DNA from: Mycosarcoma maydis
Lineage: Eukaryota; Basidiomycota; Ustilaginomycetes; Ustilaginales
NCBI RefSeq assembly: GCF_000328475.2
Contig: NC_026485.1
Location: 744,001 to 808,000 of the forward strand
DNA length: 64,000 nucleotides
Reading direction: 5' to 3'
A program made the translations under genes and the position numbers. The notes beneath the pieces are model-generated. The model was not told the origin of the DNA, did not search any database, and saw only the letters and a list, made by a program, of their open reading frames with translations. Position 1 is the stretch's first letter. Each line of letters opens with the position of its first letter. Shown piece after piece: positions 29,101-38,041 of this stretch.

Positions 29101-30153
29101 GTGGGCGCGACGTCAGACGGAGCTGCCGTGCGTTCCTCAAGCCCAGCGAAGTCTTCCGCCTCTAGTAGGCCGCCATGGTCGGCGCGGTCTGCTCCTCCTG
29201 TTGTTCTCGATCCCGAACAACAGCGACTGCGTTGTCTGGCAATGCAACAAAAGGCGCGCAACCGTACACCCAAAGCTAGCTCAGGCTCTAGTGCTCCTGC
29301 AAGCTCAGACATGGACGAGTGGCCTGCAAGTGACGATGGCGCGACGAAAAGCTCATCTTTACTGGGCGCTACCGAGCCAGCTGCCGTTTCGGCTATTACA
29401 CCTGTCTCTGGAGGCGCTCCATCTGCAGTCGAGGCTTTGGCAGCCAAGCACGCTGAGGCAGTGGATGCCGCGTTAGCCAATGTTGTTCAGACCAATACTA
29501 CCAATGCAGCTGCTGCAGCGGCTGGACCGACGGCGACGTCTACGGGACGACCACTGCGATCTACGCGAACTGCATCACGACAGCTTACGCCATCAGCTAC
29601 GCGAGTTCCGCCTTCACGCGGACGCGCCTTAAGCCTTAACGACATCATTGCCGCGCGTAAAATCGATGTGCCGCTCTCTCTGACTGACCAGCTCAAGCTG
29701 GCAGACACAGTCAACAAGAAGCACAACGAAAAAACACTGGCGAGGTACAAGATCACCAAAGTGCAGAGGCCATACGAGCGTCCGCCGAGCCCGGACCGTC
29801 ACGATCACGAACCCGACGCATGTACCATCATTGACGACCATGGTAGCCATCGCCAAGGCAAAGGCGACCTTACGCCATACTCGACGCCGATCAAGAGCTC
29901 GGCTTCATCCGTAAATGCTTCTACAGATGGTCGAAAGAGTGTACGCTGGTACCGGCCACTCTTTGTGGGCAAGGGCGCGCAGTACGGCGTTCGAGCCTGC
30001 GAATCCAGGCCGGCGCTCAAACCGATACCCTACGAGCTGGATCGAATGGGCAACAAGATGGCCACAGGCTGCTCGCCCAAGCTCAGCAAGGGCCAATCAA
30101 TTGTGATTTACCGCAACTATTTTAAGGGCGAACCCGAGCCAGCTGATGACTAG
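26140..30153 (+). CDS. Large disordered protein with KEN box and possible PP1-docking motif
   Basis: I do not recognise this 1337-residue protein. It is almost entirely low-complexity, rich in serine, proline, alanine and arginine, with dozens of SP/TP sites, many of CDK type (SPVR, SPLR, SPTK, SPIK, SPRR). Near the N-terminus LNKENVRT holds a KEN box (residues 59-61), the degron read by the anaphase-promoting complex. A basic helix RIHYEQRVLEKRLKHKD lies near 150-165. Conservation is likely highest in the last 150 residues, which are better ordered: LNDIIAARKIDVPLSLTDQLKLAD, then KSVRW at 1266-1270, which fits the [RK]xVx[FW] PP1-docking pattern, then RPLFVGKGAQYG and a hydrophobic tail ending IVIYRNYF. 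A cell-cycle-regulated role is inferred from these motifs only. The start is a true ATG and the frame is unbroken. Confidence 0.75.
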   Translation: MQVASPTASLSPVRVGLQVDTFGSVKLQMSPSTPSQRRLRRSLRLSGASLASPPQELNKENVRTISASQPSTSAKTLDVGASDSGKHGSTSPLDSSPLRSRSSPLRNRSPLRRALQPQSDDIASSSDDSDASTLVFFGKPSSAEKKKRIHYEQRVLEKRLKHKDSLDLARRRPISFNPDDTMLMDDQYANGWSWFKSAPTPSFSHNFVLSSPIEPPTHLTSPTKTRGNARSLSPVALSIPPKSEQLHQHAAPADSPSRPAPQNSINEAHQLSSAPESPHQAVQRSDSDRGLQGSLRQDTEDHKKQDANALAAAQSTSDKSPPAKASPIKRHMESPCRPESPIRSVETLIGATMAQNRDLHSPIRSPRRSPRLSLRAQQQSTSPTKIGFTGLFFGSSTPFKHASAPKQPTPYQHSTPFQQPPTAPPVPPSTGLSRFACLQDLSPINARLPETPANRALSIRRAHHMTLPSPFISDAALESPTTVLSLAPAQQSPARSSNKAMRASSPTKHALSPQKQAAEFTERRIEPHIGIDSVSPSKLVSTPATPSVRFAVAESIETPSKSIELGNAGSLAAHSPSPTYRHSPAYGPRTNDECQSLTSPVRQATTLPCTPPPTATDTKPETPGPVFRQTARRVPMHQHEAEFGVKVSPEKPSYSPHRAYSNSSARTNDFGVKQERIPARRVQPPQPAAARQISARLGDGTAPSVARAASVASKAARTVSNGPSRIGSQSTSLPAAALARAGSTVTASTSSTSAPGTASAPSTVRVVSSSQGSSVASKASHLQRPASAAFGVKPNSPSKQARTLSGLPRPRQAQPTNTMAPASGPGSRLPRPATMGPSANSSKRASRPVPMAIARLAPSQQGPQRSAAASATLRTQLVASSASSGSSSSSAEASPSSEASTLSQDDSLQAVVVIPESADLQMPTTDIKSLAPSRPTLVQSEKPTEAAASDLGPRRLASASSLRQVARDVEVKGQPAAETHPIKTARMVGATSDGAAVRSSSPAKSSASSRPPWSARSAPPVVLDPEQQRLRCLAMQQKARNRTPKASSGSSAPASSDMDEWPASDDGATKSSSLLGATEPAAVSAITPVSGGAPSAVEALAAKHAEAVDAALANVVQTNTTNAAAAAAGPTATSTGRPLRSTRTASRQLTPSATRVPPSRGRALSLNDIIAARKIDVPLSLTDQLKLADTVNKKHNEKTLARYKITKVQRPYERPPSPDRHDHEPDACTIIDDHGSHRQGKGDLTPYSTPIKSSASSVNASTDGRKSVRWYRPLFVGKGAQYGVRACESRPALKPIPYELDRMGNKMATGCSPKLSKGQSIVIYRNYFKGEPEPADD

Positions 30154-30829
30154 TATAGATGGCACTACCAATCACGAATGGAATGAACATCCTATCTTGT
30201 CTTCCTACCTTCTTTAGGACCTCTTTTCGTTATGAGCAGCAGAGTGCTATCTGTATTCGTGATTCCGATTGTAGGTGCCGAGGGCATTGGGAACAGGAGT
30301 CAATTCGCACGAGAAGGCATGTGTGGAGCGTGTTCTCAGAGTAACCTCGGATCCCGGAGAAAGGGATCCTTTGTGCGGGGGTTTTTTTCTTTCTCTCTCT
30401 CTCTTTTTTTTGTTTTCGTTTTTGCTGCCTTGACGAAAGAAGAAAGACGTGAGAGTGGAGTGAGACTGTGAATCGGAGAATTCGAATGAAAAAATTCGCA
30501 AAGGGAACAACAACTTTTGGCGTACGTGATACACTCGTGACTATAACCGTTCAGGCTCACCTGAGAAGAAGCTGATCAAAACCATTCACGATTGTATCCG
30601 CACGACCACCACACTGGTGACTTGCAACAGTATTCTGTGATTCGCTGTGCTGTTTGCAATCCCTCGGTACGATCGTTTTGCAAGATACGTGTCCAACACT
30701 GGCCTGCTTGACGACAGCATCAAGAGTCCTTCACTTCAGCAGCTATCCAGCACGCTTGGATTGTCGTCCATGGCTCACTAAAGCTTCCCGTCTAAGCTCG
30801 CCTTTCTTCTCCCGATCGCTACCAGAAGC
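30154..30829. other. Spacer between tandem plus-strand genes
   Basis: It contains the 3' region of the KEN-box gene and the promoter of UTP10. A pyrimidine-rich stretch with long T runs lies at 30377-30425, and single CACGATT/CACGAAT words occur near 30170 and 30585. No gene is visible. Confidence 0.55.
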
Positions 30830-33800
30830 ATGACCTCGTCGCTTGCTGCTCAGCTCGCCAACGTGCGCTCGCTTAATGCGGAGCGACTCACTTCGTCAGC
30901 ATCACTGGTCAAACACACTTCGTACCTCTTTCCTCCCAAAACAGCAGCGCAGCAGGATCTGTTCACCGTACACGCGCTTGGAGCCAGCGGATGGACAGAG
31001 CTCTCGGCTGAAAATGCGTCTTTGCAAAGATGGTCGCAGTCTTCGCTCCTCTTTGGAGACGAGAGCAGAAGTATGGACCGACTGATGCTGCCCAAAGAGG
31101 AGAATGACACCATCGACAAGGCTGTAGACGAGTTTCTTCATCTCGCCGCACCCTTTCTGCTCTCCAAGGGCGCATCCAAGTGTCTCGAATGGCTCGTTCG
31201 ACGTTTCCGCGTTCACGAATTCAGCGTCGAGCATGTACTTGCCGCCTTTTTGCCATACCACGACACGCAGCAGTTTGCACGTATGCTCTCCATCTGCAAG
31301 CTAGATGGCAAACCACACTTGCAATTTCTGTTATCCGTCAAAAAGACCGCCAGCCCTCTTCCTGCTGGCGTCTTGCACACTGCTATCCTCGCGCCCGCTA
31401 CCACCACTGCTAGCTTGGATCTTCTGCGTTGGATCTCGGGACTCCTCGCCAATGACGTCTCCTACCAGCTCCAAGTGTCCCCACACCGTGCGCTCGTCAA
31501 CTTCTGGACTTCGACCTTGGTCCAGATTTGCGCCGCCCGCTCCCGACCCGACGATAATCAGCAGCTCGCTGGCCTGTCCAAATCGACGAGCAACTCGAAA
31601 AAGTCGACCAAGACTCGCGCAGCAGATGCCCAGGCCATCCTCACCATCCTGCTGCCATCCGCGGTCAGGGTGGCCGGTACCGCTTCACTGGGCCAGGATG
31701 CACAGATGGGAGGTTTCATGTTACTTTGCACTATCTCTCAGTCCTTCCCACTCAGCAAAGAGGCTATTCAGGGCGTCTTGACCAGTTTGGCAAAGCTGCT
31801 GTCCACGTCTCATGTCGTCCCTGCAGTCAATCGCGCCCTCATCGCTTGCGCTTTCGCCCTATGTGCAAGCCCGATTGCGACTTCCGACCCTCTTACGACC
31901 CAGTCTACGTCTGCTGATCGACTGATTCCAGATAGTTTGACAGCAGTGCTTGTGTCATCGACAGATGCCAGCAATTGCATCGGTGCGCTTGCCAAATCGT
32001 ATGACGCCCGTGCCTTTTTGGCTCACTTTATCGCTGCCCTAACGGCTCGTCTCTCGCATGCGCCATCCGCTGATCTGCTCAGTGCCATTCTGCGTGGTCC
32101 AGCAGTTCAAGACAATCTCTGCATCCAAGCTAGCGAGTTGCTCCTTCGTCTCCGTCTGGGCGCCTCTGTCGGCTCGTCTCAAGCCCAGGATACTGCTTTC
32201 GAAGCGCACTTTGTCAACGATGCCGTCAACGAAGCCCACAGGAACCGGCTACGTGTTCTGCAAACTGTGCGAAACCGCAAGCCGCACGTCTTCGATACGG
32301 CTTTGCACAATTGCACACGCAAACATCAGTCGGAAGCCGTTATTGCCGCTATCTGGCAGACAGTGCAGGCGGTCCTGGCCATTGAGTCGGGTATTCCCCT
32401 GCAAGATGCTTCTCAAGGCAAACACGACGAACAAGGTCGATCTGATATCCTTTGGCTCTCGATCCACTCTGCTGACGCCTCGCAACGCTGCCTCGCACTC
32501 AAGCAGCTCTTCAAGGACATCAAGGAAGGCCGTGCTTTGCCACAGGACACCATGGTCAGAGAAGCTCTGCATGCGCGCATCCAAGACTCGTCCATCGACG
32601 TCCTTCAAATCCTCTACTCGCAGCCTGCCGCTGTCCTCAACGCATTTGATGCGCGTACCCTGCTGACGATGATTGCAGAAGCTCTAGACGAGGGCCGAAT
32701 TGCCGTCGATCGCTTCACCCAGCATCTCTCCTTTCTTCTCAACCCTTATCTCAAAGAGCATGCCGACGCAAACGACCAAGTGGCTCGACGAGCAGTCTGG
32801 CCTCACTTGTTGCATAGCCCATCTCGCCTTGCCAATGCTAGCTCGGCCATCAAGTTGCTTTCTCAGAGCAGCAACACCAACGGCGTGCTGAGCTTGATCG
32901 CATCCTTTGCCGCCAAATATGAAGATCCCACCCACGTGAATGATGCTATTGCACGCGCTGTGGCCGCTCATCTTGTCTCGGTCTCGGCAGAAGACCGAAA
33001 GGATTGGGTCGACTTCCTCACTTCAACCGCACGACCATCGCAGACTACGGCCACTGCCTCGAGGGATCTTGCTTTGCTATCTCTGATTCATCTCTCCGAC
33101 AAGATCGCAGGTGATGACCTTGTCTCGCTTTCCGAGACCATCCTTCGAAACGTGGTGTTGCCTTCGCTCACCGTGTTGGGTGCTCCGACTGCAGAGCACT
33201 TACAGCAGCTGTCGTCGCTTACTCTCAATGACGCTCTTACGTCTCTGCAACACGTCAAGCAGCTCGAAACGCTCTTCAAGCATGCTGCTACGGAACAAAG
33301 CGCTATACTGCTGGTCAACCATCTTCTTGTCCAGCTCGTTCGCCGCGCCGAGGTTCCTGCCTTTGACACCTACTTGACCTCGCAAGTGTCGCCAGAATTG
33401 CAGCGCGCAAAGACCATCTTGACAAGCCTGTACTCGGTCATCAACACGGCTCCACTTCCGACTTCGCTGTCCAAGTTGCTGTTGCGGATTCTGCTCTTCA
33501 AGCTCGGTGATTCCAGCCTGCCTTTCCTTGCGTCCATCTGGACCAACACCTCGGGCTCTTACACTGCCGCTGTGCGACTGGCCGCCCTTCGTCATGCTGA
33601 TGCTTACTTGCAAGCCCAGGTGCAAGCGATTTCTCAGCAAGAGGCAAGGGACTTTCAGGTCGTTGTTCCGCTTCTGCTCACCGCTCTCGCAGACGCAGAG
33701 GCTGCTATTCGACTTGCTGCCATTGCTTGTCTTGCACACATCCTTGCAATCTGCAAGTACGCCGGAGACCTCGCCAAGGCATCCAAGAAGAAAGCCAAGG

Positions 33801-36800
33801 AGCTCGACATTTTTGGCTACGAGTCGTTCCACGGTGCTGCAACCTCAGACCCAATGCAGTACATCGATCTTGTCTCGCTAGCTCCTTATCTAGAACAAAT
33901 TATCGAGAGCAAGTCTGCTTTCCGTAACGATGCCGCTCTGCTGCCTCGGCTGCATGGCGAGCTTCTTCAGATCGGTCGACAGGATGGACGCAAAGAAGTC
34001 GGACACAAGCACGCCATGGTCTGCTTCATAGTCTCCCACATTCTGTGCATCGACTCCCTCCCCAGTCGGCTAGTGCTGTTGCAGTCGCTTTCCAGAGTCA
34101 GCGACGCAGCCAAGCTCGAGATGCTGCTGCCGCTCATTCGCGAAGTTGTCGAAGGCAACGTGGCTACGGCCACCAATGGACTTCGCAATGTCGAAGACCG
34201 CGAGCTGTACCTCGAGCTCCTGTTTGCTTCTTACGACCGAGGCTGCCGTGATGTCGTCGAACAGGCTGCCAGCGGGGCTTGGCCACTCTACCTGAAGGCG
34301 CTGGAGGGCAGGGACGGCAAGCGACAGGTGCAAAAGGCAGCCGTCCGAGCACTCGACAAGGCAGGTCTGTTCGCCACTCTGTCGCCCATCATGCGAAAGG
34401 AGAGCTACCTGCACCTGGCAAGCGTCGTTGCCGACCCGTCGGTGCCGGCCTCTCCCGAAGTTGCGTCTGCGCTGCGCGAGCTTAAGGTGGACTCTGCCAT
34501 CTTGATCGCCGTCCTCTCCGAGCTGCGCGAGGCCATCACCTCCAAGGCACTCAGCGGTCCCGAATCGAAGCGCGCACGCACATCGCTGAGTTCGGACGAG
34601 ACGATGAAGCGCACTTGCGCCATTCTTGCGGCCGTGCTCGAGTCGGCTGTGGGAAGCAGACTCATGTGCACCCCTGCTTTGCTCTACGAGCTCTTTGAGG
34701 TTCTTCGCGTCGCTGTTGACTTGCACTCTGGCTTGCTCGCCACCAACGGCGAGCATATGATGCAGCTCGCCATGTCCTGCATCGAAAAGCTGGTGGGCAG
34801 CTTGCCCAAGTCGGCTGCAACAATTCCTGCCGAGATCGCGCAAGCGCTCCGTGCCGACACCATCGTCAGCGTCATCAAGTCGTCCAACAATCCGCAGACC
34901 TTCCAACATGCGCTGCTTCTGTTGTCCAAGATCGCCAGCATTGCTCCCGAGACTGTACTGCACAACGTCATGCCCATCTTCACGTTTGTTGGCTCGACCG
35001 TGTTGCAGCGTGATGATGCGTTCAGCTTTTCGGTCGTCGAAAAGGTGCTGCAGAGCATCGTGCCTGCCCTGGTCAACTCGTTCAGGGCTAGCGATGCTGC
35101 CAAGAAGAGCAAGTTTGCACTGCTGTGCGAGGCAAGGGCCTTTGTGCGCATCTTTACCGACGCTGCTGCGCACGTACCTCGTCACCGAAGACAGACGTTC
35201 TTCCGCCTTCTGGTCGATATCCTGGGCGCTGACGACTTTGCGGCTGCTGTGGCCATGTTGCTTGTCGACCGATCAGCTCACAAGATTGTCAAGCAGTCTC
35301 GAAGTGACGCTGAGCAGACACTGCAGCTCCCTCTCGCTGTTGTATCGCCTCACAGCGCCATGGTGCAGGTTCGCGTGCTTCACCAGGTCTGGGAAGAGGT
35401 CCTGAGGATCTGGGCAAACCGCGATGAGACTGAATCGCTCAGTGAGCTTGTTTTCCTCGACCGGGCTGGACGTCTTGACAAGGAACACGTCGACCACGAA
35501 TCTGAACCGCTGCGACAAATTCAGGCGCTCATTATGCTGATTCGCCAAGTTCTAGTCTCAAAGGCTTTTGCGGATCAGATGGGTAAAGTCGCATCCAACC
35601 AGATCGGTGAAGAGCTCGAGACCTTCATTCGACTCGCGCTCGAAACGGTGGCGAGCGTTCGTTCGAGCCAACCGACGATTGCTGGTCTTGCACTTGAGGT
35701 GTTGGATGCTGCCATGCCTTTCGCGCCGGTCGACAATGTGTTGGCTGTCGTGTCAGGTCTGGTAGAAGGACAGGATGTGGCGCACAGGACGAGTGGATTC
35801 TCCCTGTTCGCTAGTCGCGTTGGCGCTATGTCTCCAACATCTACCGATCGCGCAGCTGTGGCCGCCTACACGCCGACTATCGTGAAAGAAGCCATCGAGG
35901 TCATCGCGACTTCTCTCGCCACCCCGCCCGCCGGCGCCGATGCCGAGTCTCTGCGTCAAGCCGCTCTGGATGCTCTCAAGACGGTTTCGTCGTCAGCGCA
36001 GACGGCTGAACACGCAACCCTGGCTTCGGCTCTTCCCACCTTGATCAAGCTCGGCAAGACCAGTGCCGAGTCGGAGCGTGTCCAGCGTGCAGTGCCATGG
36101 GCAGCACGCATCAGTGTCTTCTCGATCACACGCCGTCTCGCCACCAAGCTGGGCCCGCGTCTCATCCCTCACATTGCTGCGCTTGTGCCGTTCTGCTTGT
36201 CCGTGATCTCGAGGAGTGCTTCGGCTACTGTTGGTTCAGCCGATGCCGTACAGGACGAGTCGGAGAACGAGAAGGGGCGCGCTGCTGCGGCTGGCGTCAA
36301 TTCGAACAAGGCCGTGCTTCGTACGGGTGCGTTGGATACGTTGACGGGTCTCTTTGGCTCGGTGTCGACGTTCATGAGCTCGTACGTTGCGCAGATCATC
36401 CGAATGTCGATCTCTCCCGAGCTGAAGAAGGCCATGTCGAGCGTCAGCGGGTCGTCGACAGCTAGCGAGCGATCGCTGAATCTGCTCGTTTCGACGCTTA
36501 TACGCAAGACGGTCGCAAACCAACTGTTTGAGGCAACCTTTAAGGTGTGGGACCAAGAGCTTGCTGTGGCGGAAAACGACGATGCTGTCGAGCGTCTGGT
36601 CGGCATTTCCGAATTCCTCGGCCGGGCGCTCCGCCAGAGCGATCGCGAGGCCATCAGCGCCACATACAAGCTCGTCTACCGTTTCCTGCTACGTGCACTC
36701 GACCTTGGTCGAATCAACGTTGCGGGCAACGGCAAACTCTCACGCGCATCGATCGCTCGTATCGAAACGAGCCTGGTTTCGCTGCCGTTTATGCGCATGG

Positions 36801-37585
36801 TGCTCAAGCTCAACGAGGCATCGTTCCGACCCTTGTTCATGCGCATGTTTGACTGGGCTGTCCTGGATCTGGTGGATGGCGACGAGGTGGATGTGCATTC
36901 CGAGGAAACCGACGCCATTGTAGCTCGACAAGTGGTGCTCTTCAAGACGTTCAACGCTCTTTCCGAGACACTGCGCAGTCTGGTGTCGTCGTACTACGCG
37001 GTGCTGCTGGATCAGGTGATTGAACTGCTGAGCACGTGGAGCAAGCTTGCGGCACGCGCCACGGTGGCACATCAGAGCATGCAACGCGAGCTGTGGAACG
37101 AGGTGATGCGATCGATTCAGCTCTCGGCCAAGCACGATGAAGGCATCTTCTGGAACCCCAGCCGAGTCGCAAAGATCATTGGACCGATCTTGGATCAGAT
37201 GAACCTGCTCAACGCCAGTTGGAATGACAAGAAGCGGTTCATCGAGGCCGAAGAATTTGTTGGCGCAGTGGCGCCTGTGGTGGTTGGATTGCTCAACAAT
37301 GTTAACGACCAAGCCACGCTCAAGCTGTTCAACTCAAGCTTGCTGCAACGTGCTTCAGCGACGCGCGCGACCAACAGCAGTCTGATTCGATCCACAGCTA
37401 CGCAGCTCCTGACGCACATGTGGGCCGCACAGAACGACCAGCTGCTAGCGTTGGTACCAGAGACTATCGCCCAACTCTCCGAGTTGCTCGAAGACGACCA
37501 TCAGCCCATCGTCGCATACGCGAATCAATTCAGGTCCCACATCGAAGCCGCGCTCGGCGAGAGTCTCGAGTCGTACCTCACCTAA
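30830..37585 (+). CDS. UTP10: U3 snoRNP / t-UTP component Utp10 (HEATR1/BP28 family)
   Basis: Utp10 is a very large HEAT-repeat protein of the small-subunit processome (UtpA/t-UTP subcomplex), needed in the nucleolus for pre-18S rRNA processing and for rDNA transcription. The 2251-residue product is helical throughout, with HEAT-like repeats, and matches the family in length (yeast about 1770, human about 2140). Its start, MTSSLAAQLANVRSLNAER...SYLFPPKTAAQQDLFTVHALG, is the characteristic Utp10 N-terminus, including the SxLF and D-aromatic-T pattern. The BP28CT-type region lies in the C-terminal quarter, followed by a last run of HEAT helices ending near LVPETIAQLSELLEDDH. One uninterrupted exon of 6.75 kb encodes it from a true ATG. 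Confidence 0.93.
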   Translation: MTSSLAAQLANVRSLNAERLTSSASLVKHTSYLFPPKTAAQQDLFTVHALGASGWTELSAENASLQRWSQSSLLFGDESRSMDRLMLPKEENDTIDKAVDEFLHLAAPFLLSKGASKCLEWLVRRFRVHEFSVEHVLAAFLPYHDTQQFARMLSICKLDGKPHLQFLLSVKKTASPLPAGVLHTAILAPATTTASLDLLRWISGLLANDVSYQLQVSPHRALVNFWTSTLVQICAARSRPDDNQQLAGLSKSTSNSKKSTKTRAADAQAILTILLPSAVRVAGTASLGQDAQMGGFMLLCTISQSFPLSKEAIQGVLTSLAKLLSTSHVVPAVNRALIACAFALCASPIATSDPLTTQSTSADRLIPDSLTAVLVSSTDASNCIGALAKSYDARAFLAHFIAALTARLSHAPSADLLSAILRGPAVQDNLCIQASELLLRLRLGASVGSSQAQDTAFEAHFVNDAVNEAHRNRLRVLQTVRNRKPHVFDTALHNCTRKHQSEAVIAAIWQTVQAVLAIESGIPLQDASQGKHDEQGRSDILWLSIHSADASQRCLALKQLFKDIKEGRALPQDTMVREALHARIQDSSIDVLQILYSQPAAVLNAFDARTLLTMIAEALDEGRIAVDRFTQHLSFLLNPYLKEHADANDQVARRAVWPHLLHSPSRLANASSAIKLLSQSSNTNGVLSLIASFAAKYEDPTHVNDAIARAVAAHLVSVSAEDRKDWVDFLTSTARPSQTTATASRDLALLSLIHLSDKIAGDDLVSLSETILRNVVLPSLTVLGAPTAEHLQQLSSLTLNDALTSLQHVKQLETLFKHAATEQSAILLVNHLLVQLVRRAEVPAFDTYLTSQVSPELQRAKTILTSLYSVINTAPLPTSLSKLLLRILLFKLGDSSLPFLASIWTNTSGSYTAAVRLAALRHADAYLQAQVQAISQQEARDFQVVVPLLLTALADAEAAIRLAAIACLAHILAICKYAGDLAKASKKKAKELDIFGYESFHGAATSDPMQYIDLVSLAPYLEQIIESKSAFRNDAALLPRLHGELLQIGRQDGRKEVGHKHAMVCFIVSHILCIDSLPSRLVLLQSLSRVSDAAKLEMLLPLIREVVEGNVATATNGLRNVEDRELYLELLFASYDRGCRDVVEQAASGAWPLYLKALEGRDGKRQVQKAAVRALDKAGLFATLSPIMRKESYLHLASVVADPSVPASPEVASALRELKVDSAILIAVLSELREAITSKALSGPESKRARTSLSSDETMKRTCAILAAVLESAVGSRLMCTPALLYELFEVLRVAVDLHSGLLATNGEHMMQLAMSCIEKLVGSLPKSAATIPAEIAQALRADTIVSVIKSSNNPQTFQHALLLLSKIASIAPETVLHNVMPIFTFVGSTVLQRDDAFSFSVVEKVLQSIVPALVNSFRASDAAKKSKFALLCEARAFVRIFTDAAAHVPRHRRQTFFRLLVDILGADDFAAAVAMLLVDRSAHKIVKQSRSDAEQTLQLPLAVVSPHSAMVQVRVLHQVWEEVLRIWANRDETESLSELVFLDRAGRLDKEHVDHESEPLRQIQALIMLIRQVLVSKAFADQMGKVASNQIGEELETFIRLALETVASVRSSQPTIAGLALEVLDAAMPFAPVDNVLAVVSGLVEGQDVAHRTSGFSLFASRVGAMSPTSTDRAAVAAYTPTIVKEAIEVIATSLATPPAGADAESLRQAALDALKTVSSSAQTAEHATLASALPTLIKLGKTSAESERVQRAVPWAARISVFSITRRLATKLGPRLIPHIAALVPFCLSVISRSASATVGSADAVQDESENEKGRAAAAGVNSNKAVLRTGALDTLTGLFGSVSTFMSSYVAQIIRMSISPELKKAMSSVSGSSTASERSLNLLVSTLIRKTVANQLFEATFKVWDQELAVAENDDAVERLVGISEFLGRALRQSDREAISATYKLVYRFLLRALDLGRINVAGNGKLSRASIARIETSLVSLPFMRMVLKLNEASFRPLFMRMFDWAVLDLVDGDEVDVHSEETDAIVARQVVLFKTFNALSETLRSLVSSYYAVLLDQVIELLSTWSKLAARATVAHQSMQRELWNEVMRSIQLSAKHDEGIFWNPSRVAKIIGPILDQMNLLNASWNDKKRFIEAEEFVGAVAPVVVGLLNNVNDQATLKLFNSSLLQRASATRATNSSLIRSTATQLLTHMWAAQNDQLLALVPETIAQLSELLEDDHQPIVAYANQFRSHIEAALGESLESYLT

Positions 37586-38041
37586 ATTCGTGTCGTTCCC
37601 AGCCACTCACAACGCCACACGCCTCCCAGACCTCGGCACCCCACCTGTAGAAATCCCAAGGAAGCAATCACAAATCCACAATTCTCAACTTCAACGCCCT
37701 TGCCTGGCCTTCTGCATTACATGCCAGAGGTCACCACTCGTCTCTGATGATGGTAGCACCAATCCGCCACTCGAGCGCCGATCACGCCGGAGCCTCTCCC
37801 ACCCTTTTTTTAAGCCTCTTGTCTGCATTGCTATGAGATGCTACGATGGACCTGAGGGAACCATGTATTAGAGAGCAACAAAGTAATCTAGAAGAAAGCA
37901 ATGGGATGTGACTGTAAGCGACGAACGATAACGATCTAAGGTGACAACGTACACGACGAGGATCTATAAGTGACAATGAACAATGAGGATCTCAGAAGAA
38001 GATAATCAGGAGCGATGAATGCCCCTCCTGCCTTTTTGTGC
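37586..38041. other. Convergent 3' spacer
   Basis: The spacer of 456 bases lies between the stop codons of UTP10 and the F-box-like gene. Transcription from both sides ends here. I see nothing beyond short open frames and an ACAACG/GATCTA-like imperfect duplication near 37935-37995. Confidence 0.5.
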
